Shown here: positions 40,109-49,039 of the stretch, piece after piece | How the letters are laid out: every line of letters starts with the position of its first letter | How positions within the stretch are numbered: the stretch's first letter is position 1 | Assembly (NCBI RefSeq): GCF_001282625.1 | Contig: NZ_CTEJ01000002.1 | Span: 1,304,501-1,368,500 of the forward strand | Source: Lascolabacillus massiliensis | Lineage (GTDB): Bacteria > Bacteroidota > Bacteroidia > Bacteroidales > Dysgonomonadaceae | Length of the DNA: 64,000 nt | Direction of reading: 5' to 3' | Program-made: the position numbers and the translations under genes | The notes under the pieces: model-generated | What the model was told of the DNA's origin: nothing | The model's database searches: none | The model's input: only the letters and a program-made list of their open reading frames with translations

Positions 40109-40561
40109 TCACTCTCTGTTTTTAGAATCTATCCATATTGTAACCGGTCCGTCATTCACCAATCTTACTTTCATATCAGCTCCAAATTCTCCAGTTTTCA
40201 CATGTTTATTCAGTAAAATCGATAATACTTCACAGAATCTTTCATACAAAGGAATTGATATATCAGGTTTTGCAGCTCTTATATAAGAAGGACGGTTACC
40301 TTTTTTAGTGCTGGCATGGAGTGTGAATTGAGAAATAACAAGTATATCTCCTTCAACATCTAATACAGAATGATTCATTACTCCATTTTCGTCATCAAAT
40401 ATACGCAAATTAACGCTCTTTTTAGCTAAGAAATCAATGTCTTCATCTTTATCATCATCTTCAATTCCAACAAAAATCAACAGTCCTTTATTAATCTCGC
40501 TTTTTAATTTTCCTTCTATTTCAACTGATGCTTTAGTAACCCTTTGAATTAAAACTCGCAT
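40109..40561 (-). CDS. dtd: D-aminoacyl-tRNA deacylase
   Basis: 150 residues. It begins MRVLIQRVTKASVEIEG, has SQFTLHASTKKGNRPSYIRAA (the catalytic SQFTL motif), and ends with NDGPVTIWIDSK (the Gly-Pro chiral-selection motif). It removes D-amino acids mischarged on tRNA. The ATG immediately follows the uvrC stop codon (TAAATG), so the two are translationally linked. Confidence 0.97.
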   Translation of the reverse strand: MRVLIQRVTKASVEIEGKLKSEINKGLLIFVGIEDDDKDEDIDFLAKKSVNLRIFDDENGVMNHSVLDVEGDILVISQFTLHASTKKGNRPSYIRAAKPDISIPLYERFCEVLSILLNKHVKTGEFGADMKVRLVNDGPVTIWIDSKNRE

Positions 40562-42364
40562 TTATTTTTTTCCTTTATTGTTTAACCAATCCCAAATAAT
40601 TTCACCTTTACTTTTTCCTATGACCCTAATGATTTCATCTTTTTCAGATTCTTTAAGTCTTTTAATACTTTTAAAATGCAGCAATAGTTTTTTCTTAGTT
40701 TCTGTACCTATACCTTTAATCGTATCAAGTTCTGAAGAAATTTGTGCTTTACTTCTTTTTTTTCTATGAAATGTTAAACCAAATCTATGTGCTTCATCTC
40801 TGAGATGCTGAATAAGTTTTAGTGATTCAGAATTCTTATCAATATATAGAGGAATAGGGTCATCCGGGAAATATATCTCTTCCAAACGTTCAGCAATGCC
40901 AATAACTGCTATTTTTCCATAAAGGCCAATTTTCTGGAGAGAATTTACAGCAACGCTTAATTGACCCTTACCTCCATCAACCACAATGAGTTGAGGAAAA
41001 GATTCGCCCTCGTTAAGTAGACGAGAGTAGCGTCTTTCGATCACTTCTCGCATTGAGGCATAATCATTAGGTCCTAGAACGCTTTTAATATTGAAATGTC
41101 TGTAATCTTTTTTTGAAGGTTTTGCTTTTTTGAAAACAACACATGCTGACACTGGATTTGTTCCCTGAATATTTGAGTTGTCAAAACATTCTATATGCCA
41201 GGGAATATCTTTCAATTGTAAATCCTTCTGAAGTGTAGTCAAAATTCTCATAGCCCTCTGATCAGGATTTAACATCTCAGCTTTTTTGAGTTTGTCAATC
41301 TTATACTGTTTTACATTTTTCTCAGAAAGTAATAGAAGTTTCCTTTTATCTCCTCGTTGAGGAACTACGAAATCAACATTTGTTAATTTCAAATCAGGAA
41401 TAAACGGTACAATAATTTCTTTGGTTTCACTCCCAAATCGCTGTCTCATTTCAACTATACCAAGTCCTAATAGTTCTTCCGGTGTTTCATCAAGCTTCTT
41501 TTTATATTCAAATGTATATGCTTGTGTTATTCCACCATTTACAACATGAAGATAATTTATAAATGCTGAATTTTCATCCTCTTCAAAAGAGAATACATCC
41601 AGGTTGTAATTGATATTACTTACAACCTGTGATTTTTCTCTGAAGTTCTGTATTAATTGCAATTTCTCTTTAAGTTCATGTGCCTCTTCATATCTCATTT
41701 CTGCAGAAAGTTCATTCATCCTTTTAACAACCTGTTTTTCTATGATCGACACATTTCCTTTTAGTATTTCATTTATTTCTTCAATATTCTTATCATAATC
41801 CTCCAAAGATTGCAGACCCTCACAAGGACCTTTACAGCGATTAATATGATATTCCAGACATACTTTAAATTTATTTGCTGCTATATTTTCAGGTGTAAGA
41901 TTTAGTCTGCATGTTCTTATTTTATATACTTTTCTTACTATTTCCAGTAATGCATTAACAGATAATACCGAAGTATATGGGCCAAAATATTTGGACCCAT
42001 CCTTTACGATATTACGAGTTTTATATACACGGGGAAAGAATTCGTTTTTGATTACTATTGAAGGATAGGTTTTATCATCCTTCAACATTACATTATAGCG
42101 TGGTTTAAGCTCTTTTATAAGGTTGTTTTCCAGAAGAAATGTATCCTCTTCTGTATTAACAACAATATATTTGATCTTACGGATATTCCTAACCAGTATT
42201 CGCGTTTTCGGATGGTCATGGTATTTGTTAAAATATGAAGAGACTCTTTTCTTTAAATCTTTAGCTTTTCCAACATATATAACGGTCCCTTTCTCATCAA
42301 AAAATTGATAACAACCCGGCTGATTTGGAATAACAGCAAGTGTATTTTTTATATCATCGTTCAT
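40562..42364 (-). CDS. uvrC: Excinuclease ABC subunit C
   Basis: 600 residues. The N-terminal GIY-YIG nuclease (PGCYQFFDEKGTVIYVGKAKDLKKR) makes the 3' cut, a UVR helical segment lies around residues 200-235, and the C-terminal RNaseH-like domain (ECFDNSNIQGTNPVSACVVF; VVDGGKGQLS) makes the 5' cut, followed by an HhH region (IKGIGTETKKKLL). A Cys-rich region (RTCRLNLT, KVCLEYHINRCKGPC) may hold an iron-sulfur cluster. It acts with UvrAB in nucleotide excision repair and is in operon with apt and dtd. Confidence 0.98.
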   Translation of the reverse strand: MNDDIKNTLAVIPNQPGCYQFFDEKGTVIYVGKAKDLKKRVSSYFNKYHDHPKTRILVRNIRKIKYIVVNTEEDTFLLENNLIKELKPRYNVMLKDDKTYPSIVIKNEFFPRVYKTRNIVKDGSKYFGPYTSVLSVNALLEIVRKVYKIRTCRLNLTPENIAANKFKVCLEYHINRCKGPCEGLQSLEDYDKNIEEINEILKGNVSIIEKQVVKRMNELSAEMRYEEAHELKEKLQLIQNFREKSQVVSNINYNLDVFSFEEDENSAFINYLHVVNGGITQAYTFEYKKKLDETPEELLGLGIVEMRQRFGSETKEIIVPFIPDLKLTNVDFVVPQRGDKRKLLLLSEKNVKQYKIDKLKKAEMLNPDQRAMRILTTLQKDLQLKDIPWHIECFDNSNIQGTNPVSACVVFKKAKPSKKDYRHFNIKSVLGPNDYASMREVIERRYSRLLNEGESFPQLIVVDGGKGQLSVAVNSLQKIGLYGKIAVIGIAERLEEIYFPDDPIPLYIDKNSESLKLIQHLRDEAHRFGLTFHRKKRSKAQISSELDTIKGIGTETKKKLLLHFKSIKRLKESEKDEIIRVIGKSKGEIIWDWLNNKGKK

Positions 42365-42398
42365 TTCTTAACAATGAAAACACAAAATCAAACAGAGA

Positions 42399-42923
42399 TT
42401 AGAATTTAATAATTGAATTTATTTCAACGTCTGTCGGGAAATGCAGTCTTCCCTCCAGCTCTTCAAGTTCAATTAAAAAGTTTATATATATTTTTTTTAC
42501 TCCTAGTTTCTTTACCAGATTGTATGCCGCAACCATAGTGCCACCAGTTGCAAGAAGGTCGTCATGAAGTAATACAACATCATCTTCATTCAACGCATCT
42601 TCATGAATTTGAATAGTATCTTCACCGTATTCTTTAGTGTAAGTTTCTTCAATTACATTATATGGTAATTTTCCCGGTTTACGAATTGGTACAAATCCTG
42701 CATTAAGCTTTATTGCAGTTGCAGGACCCATGAAAAAGCCTCTTGATTCAATACCTACAACTTTAGTAATACCTTTTTCTTTATACAAGTCGTAGAGTAT
42801 TTCTGATAACTCTTTTAAATGACTCGCAGATTGAAATAGGGTAGTGATGTCTTTAAATTGTATTCCCGGTATAGGGAAATCAGGAATATTTCTAACAGAT
42901 TTCGTTAATGTTTCTATGCTCAT
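42399..42923 (-). CDS. apt: Adenine phosphoribosyltransferase
   Basis: 174 residues. The PRPP-binding motif VVLLHDDLLATGGTM is near residue 115-130, and IESRGFFMGP and IRKPGKLPY are family hallmarks. It makes AMP from adenine and PRPP. The gene lies between mnmG and uvrC, and a parS-like palindrome sits just upstream. Confidence 0.97.
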   Translation of the reverse strand: MSIETLTKSVRNIPDFPIPGIQFKDITTLFQSASHLKELSEILYDLYKEKGITKVVGIESRGFFMGPATAIKLNAGFVPIRKPGKLPYNVIEETYTKEYGEDTIQIHEDALNEDDVVLLHDDLLATGGTMVAAYNLVKKLGVKKIYINFLIELEELEGRLHFPTDVEINSIIKF

Positions 42924-42950
42924 TTTTTTAATTAATTAATAGCTTTGTGT

Positions 42951-42966
42951 TGTTCCACGTGGAACA
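42951..42966. other. parS-like ParB-binding palindrome
   Basis: TGTTCCACGTGGAACA is a perfect 16-base palindrome and fits the broadly conserved chromosomal parS pattern (TGTTTCACGTGAAACA, with NGTTNCACGTGNAACN shared). It is in the 53-base gap between apt and mnmG. parS sites cluster near chromosome origins and load ParB and SMC. Confidence 0.85.
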
Positions 42967-42976
42967 CCCATATGAT

Positions 42977-44851
42977 TTATCTGCCAAGCAGAACCAGAAG
43001 TACAGATATGTCATTGGGTGAAACCCCCGGAATACGCCCTGCCTGGGCAATAGTTTCAGGATTTATACGTGTTAATTTATGTCTTGCCTCTGTTGATAAA
43101 GATTGAATTTCGTTATAGTTAAACCTGTCTTTTATAGAGATATCTTCCAGCCGGGTAATTTTGTCAGCTATAATCTGCTCTCTTTTAATATAGCCACTAT
43201 ATTTAATCTTGATGTCTGCAGACTCTATCACCTCTTCTTTTCTATCAGTTATAGTATCAAGAAGATCTCTTAGCGGACCAATCTCTTTTGCCATTATCTG
43301 AAGATCGATATGTGGCCTCGATAGTAAGTCAACAAGTTTTACCCCCTGCTTAAGTGGAGCTGTACCTATACTTTCCAGATACGGATTAATTCTATCAGCT
43401 TTTACAGAGAAATTTTCAGTAAACTCTTTAATCTTTCTTACATTCTCAACTTTCTGATGATAAAAGTTTAATCTTTCAGTCTTAGCCAAACCTAGTTCGT
43501 ACCCTTTTTCGGTAAGTCTTTCATCAGCGTTGTCTTGTCGAAGTAATATTCGGTATTCAGCACGAGATGTAAACATTCTGTATGGTTCATCCACACCTTT
43601 CGTGATAAGGTCGTCTATCAATACACCAATATATGCTTCATCTCTTCTTAATGTGAAAGGAGATCCGCCATGACAGTTTATATGTGCGTTTATACCGGCT
43701 ATTAAACCTTGTCCTGCTGCTTCTTCATAACCTGTTGTCCCATTAATTTGACCGGCAAAGAATAGGTTTTTCACCATCTTAGTTTCTAATGTTGCTTCTA
43801 GCTGTGTAGGATCAAAAAAATCATATTCTATCGCGTAACCGGGACGGAAAATATGAACGTTTCTGAATGCAGGAACAAGCTGCAAAGCTTTTAGTTGAGT
43901 TTGCAGGGGTAGGGACGAAGAAAAACCATTCAGGTAGAACTCATGTGTATTTACTCCTTCTGGTTCTAAAAATAGTTGGTGACTTGTTTTATCTGAGAAT
44001 GTAACTATTTTGGTTTCTATACTTGGGCAATATCGCGGTCCGATACTTTTAATCTGACCATTATATAGTGGTGATTCATCAAGTCCTTCTCTTAGCGCTT
44101 CATGAACCTCCTCACTGGTGTATGTAATCCAGCAGCTGCGCTGTTCCAATGTTCTTTGGACATCTGGCAGGTATGAGAATTTATGAAAATCATCATCTCC
44201 CTTTTGTTCTTCCAAAAGAGAAAAATCAACAGATCTGGCGTCAATTCTAACTGGTGTACCTGTCTTCATCCGGTCTGTTTTGAAACCGAAATCACGCAAC
44301 TGTTCCGACATGCCATATGATGCCTGTTCACCAATTCTGCCCCCGCCAATTTGAACTTTCCCCACATGAATTAATCCATTAAGGAATGTACCATTTGTTA
44401 ATACCACTGCGTTGGCATTGAACTCAACACCCATCCGTGTTTTAACTCCAGTTACTCTGTGACCTTCAAATATTAGTTCTGTAACCATATCCTGCCACAT
44501 AGCAAGATTTGGTGTATTTTCTATAATTTCTCTCCAAGTCTCAATAAATTTAACCCTGTCACTTTGAACACGTGGACTCCACATAGCAGGTCCTTTTGAG
44601 CGGTTTAACATGCGAAACTGTATAGCAGTTTTATCGCTAACAATTCCCATCTGTCCACCCAAAGCATCAATTTCGCGTACAATCTGCCCTTTTGCAATAC
44701 CTCCTACGGCTGGGTTGCAACTCATTTGGGCTATCTTGTTCATATCCATTGTTAAAAGCAATGTTTTCGAACCCAAGTTAGCTGCTGCTGTAGCTGCTTC
44801 GCAACCGGCATGTCCTGCACCGACTACTATTATGTCATAATTAAAATTCAT
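42977..44851 (-). CDS. mnmG: tRNA uridine-5-carboxymethylaminomethyl modification enzyme MnmG (GidA)
   Basis: 624 residues from ATG 44851; a TTG at 44869 would add six unconserved residues. The FAD Rossmann motif VVGAGHAGCEAA opens the protein, with CNPAVGGIAKG and GTFLNGLIHVG following, then FAGQINGTTGYEEAAGQG and a helical C-terminus ending with IPGVSPNDISVLLVLLGR. With MnmE it modifies U34 of several tRNAs. mnmG is often close to chromosome origins, matching the parS site just downstream. Confidence 0.97.
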   Translation of the reverse strand: MNFNYDIIVVGAGHAGCEAATAAANLGSKTLLLTMDMNKIAQMSCNPAVGGIAKGQIVREIDALGGQMGIVSDKTAIQFRMLNRSKGPAMWSPRVQSDRVKFIETWREIIENTPNLAMWQDMVTELIFEGHRVTGVKTRMGVEFNANAVVLTNGTFLNGLIHVGKVQIGGGRIGEQASYGMSEQLRDFGFKTDRMKTGTPVRIDARSVDFSLLEEQKGDDDFHKFSYLPDVQRTLEQRSCWITYTSEEVHEALREGLDESPLYNGQIKSIGPRYCPSIETKIVTFSDKTSHQLFLEPEGVNTHEFYLNGFSSSLPLQTQLKALQLVPAFRNVHIFRPGYAIEYDFFDPTQLEATLETKMVKNLFFAGQINGTTGYEEAAGQGLIAGINAHINCHGGSPFTLRRDEAYIGVLIDDLITKGVDEPYRMFTSRAEYRILLRQDNADERLTEKGYELGLAKTERLNFYHQKVENVRKIKEFTENFSVKADRINPYLESIGTAPLKQGVKLVDLLSRPHIDLQIMAKEIGPLRDLLDTITDRKEEVIESADIKIKYSGYIKREQIIADKITRLEDISIKDRFNYNEIQSLSTEARHKLTRINPETIAQAGRIPGVSPNDISVLLVLLGR

Positions 44852-44878
44852 TTTGCACTTTGTGTTCAATTAAAGACC

Positions 44879-44886
44879 CAAAGATA
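44879..44886 (-). promoter_or_regulatory. -7 promoter element of the mnmG gene run
   Basis: On the minus strand this reads TATCTTTG, a perfect TAnnTTTG. It lies 28 bases before the ATG at 44851 and so supports that start. It would drive mnmG-apt-uvrC-dtd-mazG-deoC-GH2. Confidence 0.55.
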
Positions 44887-45115
44887 CTAAAAAAGAAAAC
44901 GTTACGTTTATGTTGGATGTTAATTACAAATAAGAACAGTTGAAAGTACTTTAACTCAGTAGTTTAGTGATTATATAAGTATTGAATTTTTCGTTAACAG
45001 AGATCATAAAATTATAATCGGTATATATATATCATATATGTAAAATATTGATATAAATCATATTATAGTTTACAAATGTAATCGAGAGAGGATTGATATA
45101 TCCTTTTGTAAATTA

Positions 45116-45541
45116 TTAATCAATCGTTTTCAGTATATTCAGTGCACTATTTTCAGCATCTCTCATTTTCTTTTTCTCATCTTTTGAACTGTCGGAAAGT
45201 CCACATAGATGCAAAACACCATGTATTATAACACGGAACAGTTCCTCTTGATAATCAGTAGTATACATTTGTGAATTCGACTTTACAGTATCCAGACTAA
45301 TAAAAATATCTCCGGAAATTTTATCGCCCTCACTATAATCGAAAGTAATTATATCTGTGTAATAATCATGATTGAGATATTGTCTGTTTACCTCAAGAAT
45401 TTTATCATCGTCACAAAAGATGTATGTAATTTCTCCGATAGTTTTGCTGTAAATGCCAGCTATTTTTTTTATCCACTCCGATGTTTTTCTCTTCTTTATT
45501 TCGGGTGATTTTACGTTTTCTGTCTGAAAAGATATGGCCAT
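45116..45541 (-). CDS. ybeY: Endoribonuclease YbeY, rRNA maturation factor
   Basis: 141 residues. The metal site HGVLHLCGLSD keeps the first two His (HxxxH), but the third ligand position holds Asp (Lys-Asp or Asp is common in Bacteroidetes) instead of the usual His. NHDYYTDIITFDY precedes it, matching the family's TDVLSFP region. It processes the 3' end of 16S rRNA and takes part in ribosome quality control. It lies 12 bases downstream of the membrane protein gene at 45554. Confidence 0.92.
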   Translation of the reverse strand: MAISFQTENVKSPEIKKRKTSEWIKKIAGIYSKTIGEITYIFCDDDKILEVNRQYLNHDYYTDIITFDYSEGDKISGDIFISLDTVKSNSQMYTTDYQEELFRVIIHGVLHLCGLSDSSKDEKKKMRDAENSALNILKTID

Positions 45542-45553
45542 AACTCTTGATTA

Positions 45554-46786
45554 TTAACTGAAAAATAGATATGCTACAAAAATTGCTGCAATCACACCAG
45601 CCAAATCAGCCAATAGTGCATATTGAACTGTATAGCGACTGTTCTTAATATTAACAGCTCCATAATATACTGCTACAATATAGAATGTAGTATCAGTGGC
45701 TCCCTGAAGAATACTGGACAACCTCCCAGTAAATGAATCAGCTCCAAAAGTCTTCATGGCATCAATCATCATACCCCTTGCCCCACTTCCACTCAAAGGC
45801 TTCATTATGGCTGTTGGAAGACCATCAACCCATCTGGCGTCAACTCCAGTAAGTCCAACCAAATTTCTCATACCCTCCATTAGAAATTCCATAGCACCAG
45901 AAGCACGAAATACACCAATGCCTACCAATATAGCTATTAGGTAAGGTATTATTGATACAGCCGTTTTAAATCCCTCTTTTGCACCATCAATAAATGACTC
46001 AAAAACATTAATCTTACGGTGCATTGCTTTAATAATAAATAGAACTATTATAGTAAGCAGTATTATATTGGCAATAAGGCTGGATACTATATTTACCTGT
46101 TCCTGAGGCATGGATTTAAAAACAATTACCGTTCCTGCAATTATTCCTCCCATACCCAAAATAAACCCCAGAATCTCTTTACAGAAAATATTTATACGTT
46201 GCCTAAGGCATACAGCAATTAAACCAACCAGAGTTGCAAAAAATGTAGCAATCATTATCGGAATGAATACATCTGCAGGATTAGCAGCACCCATCTGTGC
46301 ACGGTAAACCATTATGGTTACCGGTATTAATGTTAGTCCCGATGCATTAAGCACCAGGAACATTATCATAGGATTCGATGCCCGATCCTTCTTTAGATTG
46401 ATCTCTTGCAGTTCCTGCATTGCTTTTAATCCAAAAGGAGTAGCAGCATTGTCCAGTCCCAGCATATTTGCAGATAAATTCATCAGCATTGATCCATAAG
46501 CAGGATGATTTTTCGGTATATCGGGAAATAGCCTGGAGAATAGTGGAGCAACAGCTCTGGAGAATAGCTCAATCATACCTCCTCTCTCTCCAATTTTCAT
46601 TATACCAAGCCATAGAGAAAGTACACCTGTTAGCCCGAGAGAGATCTCGAAACCTGTCCGGGCAGTTTCATACGTTGAGTTCATGATGTCTGTAAACACT
46701 TGAACATCACCATAAAAAACAAGTTTTATAACTGCAATTATAAAAGCTATAAGAAAAAAAGCAATCCAAATATAATTCAGGACCAT
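45554..46786 (-). CDS. Nucleoside-recognition (Gate) domain membrane protein, fused SpmA/SpmB type
   Basis: 410 residues with about ten hydrophobic segments. Two Gate-domain halves are visible: GLTGVLSLWLGIMKIGERGG in the first and SIIPYLIAILVGIGVFRASGAM in the second. LMNLSANMLGLDNAATPFGLKAM is the SpmA hallmark and LSSILQGATDTTFYIVAVYYG the SpmB one. In spore formers the two are separate genes; in Bacteroidetes the fusion is standard. The transported compound is unknown. It is probably co-transcribed with ybeY. Confidence 0.88.
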   Translation of the reverse strand: MVLNYIWIAFFLIAFIIAVIKLVFYGDVQVFTDIMNSTYETARTGFEISLGLTGVLSLWLGIMKIGERGGMIELFSRAVAPLFSRLFPDIPKNHPAYGSMLMNLSANMLGLDNAATPFGLKAMQELQEINLKKDRASNPMIMFLVLNASGLTLIPVTIMVYRAQMGAANPADVFIPIMIATFFATLVGLIAVCLRQRINIFCKEILGFILGMGGIIAGTVIVFKSMPQEQVNIVSSLIANIILLTIIVLFIIKAMHRKINVFESFIDGAKEGFKTAVSIIPYLIAILVGIGVFRASGAMEFLMEGMRNLVGLTGVDARWVDGLPTAIMKPLSGSGARGMMIDAMKTFGADSFTGRLSSILQGATDTTFYIVAVYYGAVNIKNSRYTVQYALLADLAGVIAAIFVAYLFFS

Positions 46787-46910
46787 GGCTGGGTTGTTTC
46801 GTCGATTATTAAACTGACGCTCTATATAAAATCAATCAAAGATACAATTTAATGGAAATATGAACAAGGAGCCGATTTAATTTATTAACTTTAAGGATCA
46901 ACACAATAAA

Positions 46911-47651
46911 ATGTATTGGAAAGACTTTTTTTATTACAATAAAGGGAGCCGTTCAGCAATTATTTTATTGCTGATACTGATCCCGCTTTCAATTATTCTA
47001 AATTCATTTATTAGTATTAAAAAATCATCTGGATTAGATGCAAGTCAGAATGACTCAATAATTAATGAGTTTATGAGATCGAGAGAAGCTGTGGTCATAA
47101 ATAATTATGGAAAGTCATTCAAATCGAAAAGAAATCCAGTTACTGATACATCTGAAATCAGGTCAGAAGCATTACAATATAAAAATGAAATATCGATTGC
47201 ATCAAAGAGTAGAAGTCCTGCACATTTTCCTCGAATAATTAAATTAAAAGAGGGTGAAACTATCAACTTAAATGAGAATGATACAACCCAATGGAAAAAG
47301 ATTCCCGGTATTGGAAGCACATACGCTTCGCGAATTGTTAAGTATAAAAATCTTTTGGGTGGCTTTTTTTGTAAAGATCAACTTATGGAAGTGTATGGCA
47401 TCGATAAAGAGCTATATTCAAGAATAGAACCATTCATTAAAACAGATAGTAATTATATAAAACTAAATGTAAATGAAATGGAGTTCCGCGATTTATTAAG
47501 ACATCCTTACCTGAACTACAATCAGGTTCAGACTATTTTTAACCTCAGAGACAAAAAGGGCAGGATAAGCAGCATAGAGGAACTCTCATTGCTTGATGAG
47601 TTTACTGATGATGATATTGATCGACTCAGACCCTATCTTCAGTTTTTGTAG
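46911..47651 (+). CDS. Helix-hairpin-helix protein with N-terminal membrane anchor
   Basis: 246 residues. A membrane segment at residues 16-35 (AIILLLILIPLSIIL) anchors it, a polar linker of about 80 residues follows, and the C-terminal half has two HhH units: INLNENDTTQWKKIPGIGSTYASRIVKYK and a second with LNVNEMEFRDLLRHPYLNYNQV. This resembles ComEA-like DNA-binding modules, so DNA binding at the envelope is possible. It is convergent with the Bor-like gene. Confidence 0.82.
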   Translation: MYWKDFFYYNKGSRSAIILLLILIPLSIILNSFISIKKSSGLDASQNDSIINEFMRSREAVVINNYGKSFKSKRNPVTDTSEIRSEALQYKNEISIASKSRSPAHFPRIIKLKEGETINLNENDTTQWKKIPGIGSTYASRIVKYKNLLGGFFCKDQLMEVYGIDKELYSRIEPFIKTDSNYIKLNVNEMEFRDLLRHPYLNYNQVQTIFNLRDKKGRISSIEELSLLDEFTDDDIDRLRPYLQFL

Positions 47652-47678
47652 AAATTTCAAATTTGATTTATATAAATA

Positions 47679-47701
47679 AAGACCGACAAAATATCGGTCT
47701 T
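47679..47701. terminator. Shared hairpin between HhH and Bor-like genes
   Basis: AAGACCGA at 47679-47686 pairs with TCGGTCTT at 47694-47701, loop CAAAATA. It lies between convergent stops and probably terminates both genes. Confidence 0.65.
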
Positions 47702-47732
47702 CAAATCTAATCCAACTAAATATATAAACTGG

Positions 47733-48026
47733 CTATTTATATATTGTAGTGGTTGTAGGAGAATAAATTCCACTGGTTAAAATAGAAACCAATCCATTAA
47801 CGAATGACATCTCAGTTTTAACAGTATAATTTTTTGCTCCACCTGCTAAAACGGCAGGATCAGATACTTCAATTGGTGCCAACCCACCAATCAGATAATG
47901 ATTCCATTTAGTAATTTGCTGATTACCCTGCGCTCCTTCTCCAACAACAGTAGTGTAGGAATAACATGAAGTCATAAGCATTACTGTAAAAATTACAGCA
48001 GCTAATTGAATTAATCTTTTCTTCAT
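47733..48026 (-). CDS. Bor-like lipoprotein
   Basis: 97 residues with a lipobox (MLMTSC) at residue 21. The C-terminal part (GGAKNYTVKTEMSFVNGLVSILTSGIYSP) matches the core of the Bor family (phage lambda Bor reads VKTETQ then FVNGLLGFITLGIYTP). Bor in lambda is an outer-membrane lipoprotein linked with serum resistance of lysogens. No phage genes surround it, so it appears to be a chromosomal family member. Its function here is unknown. Confidence 0.8.
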   Translation of the reverse strand: MKKRLIQLAAVIFTVMLMTSCYSYTTVVGEGAQGNQQITKWNHYLIGGLAPIEVSDPAVLAGGAKNYTVKTEMSFVNGLVSILTSGIYSPTTTTIYK

Positions 48027-48126
48027 TTAATTGAAATTAAAAGATTACACATAGAATTTTAAACATGATATCATGTTAAAATTAACAGTGTAAATGTACA
48101 ATATAATTTAAATTCAACAAAATATT

Positions 48127-48987
48127 CTAAAAATATCTTTTAAGGATATCAGAAACAGAAGTGTAATATCCACGACCAAACAGGTTTAAATGTACAAGAA
48201 GGAAATATAACTGATACAGATCTATCTGTTCATAATAAAATTCTGTTATAGGTATTATTTCATGATAAGCACCATAGAACTCAGCTCCAAAACTGCCAAA
48301 AAGTTTGCTCATAGCTATATCCACCATTGAGTGTCCTCTGTATACTGCCGGGTCTATAAGAAATGGAGTACCATCCGTCGAGATAAGATAATTGCCTCCC
48401 CATAGGTCTCCATGAATAATAGAAGGAGTCACATCATAAAGGTAGCGGTTGAATACATCAATACTTTTATCTTTATTCGGTATCTCTTTTTCTGACAGTA
48501 AGCCAGCTCTTGATGCCGTTTTTAGTTGTGGAGAGATCCTCTCTTCCCAGTAAAAATCTATCCAGTCTGTATGAATTTTGTTGCTCTGTGGCAGACTTCC
48601 TATATAGTTATCTGAGTCTAGACCAAAGTCATCTTGCTTCAGTGAATGAAGTGCAGCCAATTCCCTTCCAAGCCTTTCATAATCTGAAGACACAGGGCGT
48701 CTGTTTTCAACATAATCCATCAGAATTATTGCTTTATCATTAACTGAATCCACCAGATGAACATGAGGAACAGAGATTGTAGCTGTCTTTTCTATTACAT
48801 CAAGTCCTTTTTGTTCCGCGTGGAACATCTCAAGCGCATCAGGCGCTTTATTTAATTTAAGAAAGTAGTTCCTTTCAGGGGTCTCCAGCAGGTAAGCCGA
48901 AGAGATTGACCCTCCGGTTACCGGTCTGGTTGAGTTGATTTTCTCTGATATAGTATCAGATATGTAACTCAGAATATCCTTTATCAT
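48127..48987 (-). CDS. Fructosamine kinase / ketosamine-3-kinase family protein
   Basis: ATG 48987 gives 286 residues, the usual size; the longer frame from 49062 would run into valS. The kinase-like fold has a Lys in YFLKLNKAP, an Asp-rich catalytic loop HGDLWGGNYL and the following FLIDPAVYRGH. Family members phosphorylate fructosamines or ribulosamines on glycated proteins, allowing repair. It follows valS by about 50 bases. A parS-like palindrome lies inside its coding sequence. Confidence 0.9.
   Translation of the reverse strand: MIKDILSYISDTISEKINSTRPVTGGSISSAYLLETPERNYFLKLNKAPDALEMFHAEQKGLDVIEKTATISVPHVHLVDSVNDKAIILMDYVENRRPVSSDYERLGRELAALHSLKQDDFGLDSDNYIGSLPQSNKIHTDWIDFYWEERISPQLKTASRAGLLSEKEIPNKDKSIDVFNRYLYDVTPSIIHGDLWGGNYLISTDGTPFLIDPAVYRGHSMVDIAMSKLFGSFGAEFYGAYHEIIPITEFYYEQIDLYQLYFLLVHLNLFGRGYYTSVSDILKRYF
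48812..48827. other. Second parS-like palindrome inside the fructosamine-kinase gene
   Basis: TGTTCCGCGTGGAACA differs from the site at 42951 only in one base (CACGTG to CGCGTG core). It is 5.9 kb from the first site. Intragenic parS sites are normal in many genomes. Confidence 0.65.
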
Positions 48988-49039
48988 GGTATAATTATTA
49001 AAATTCAGTTTAGGTATAACTCTTACCCTAACATGATTA

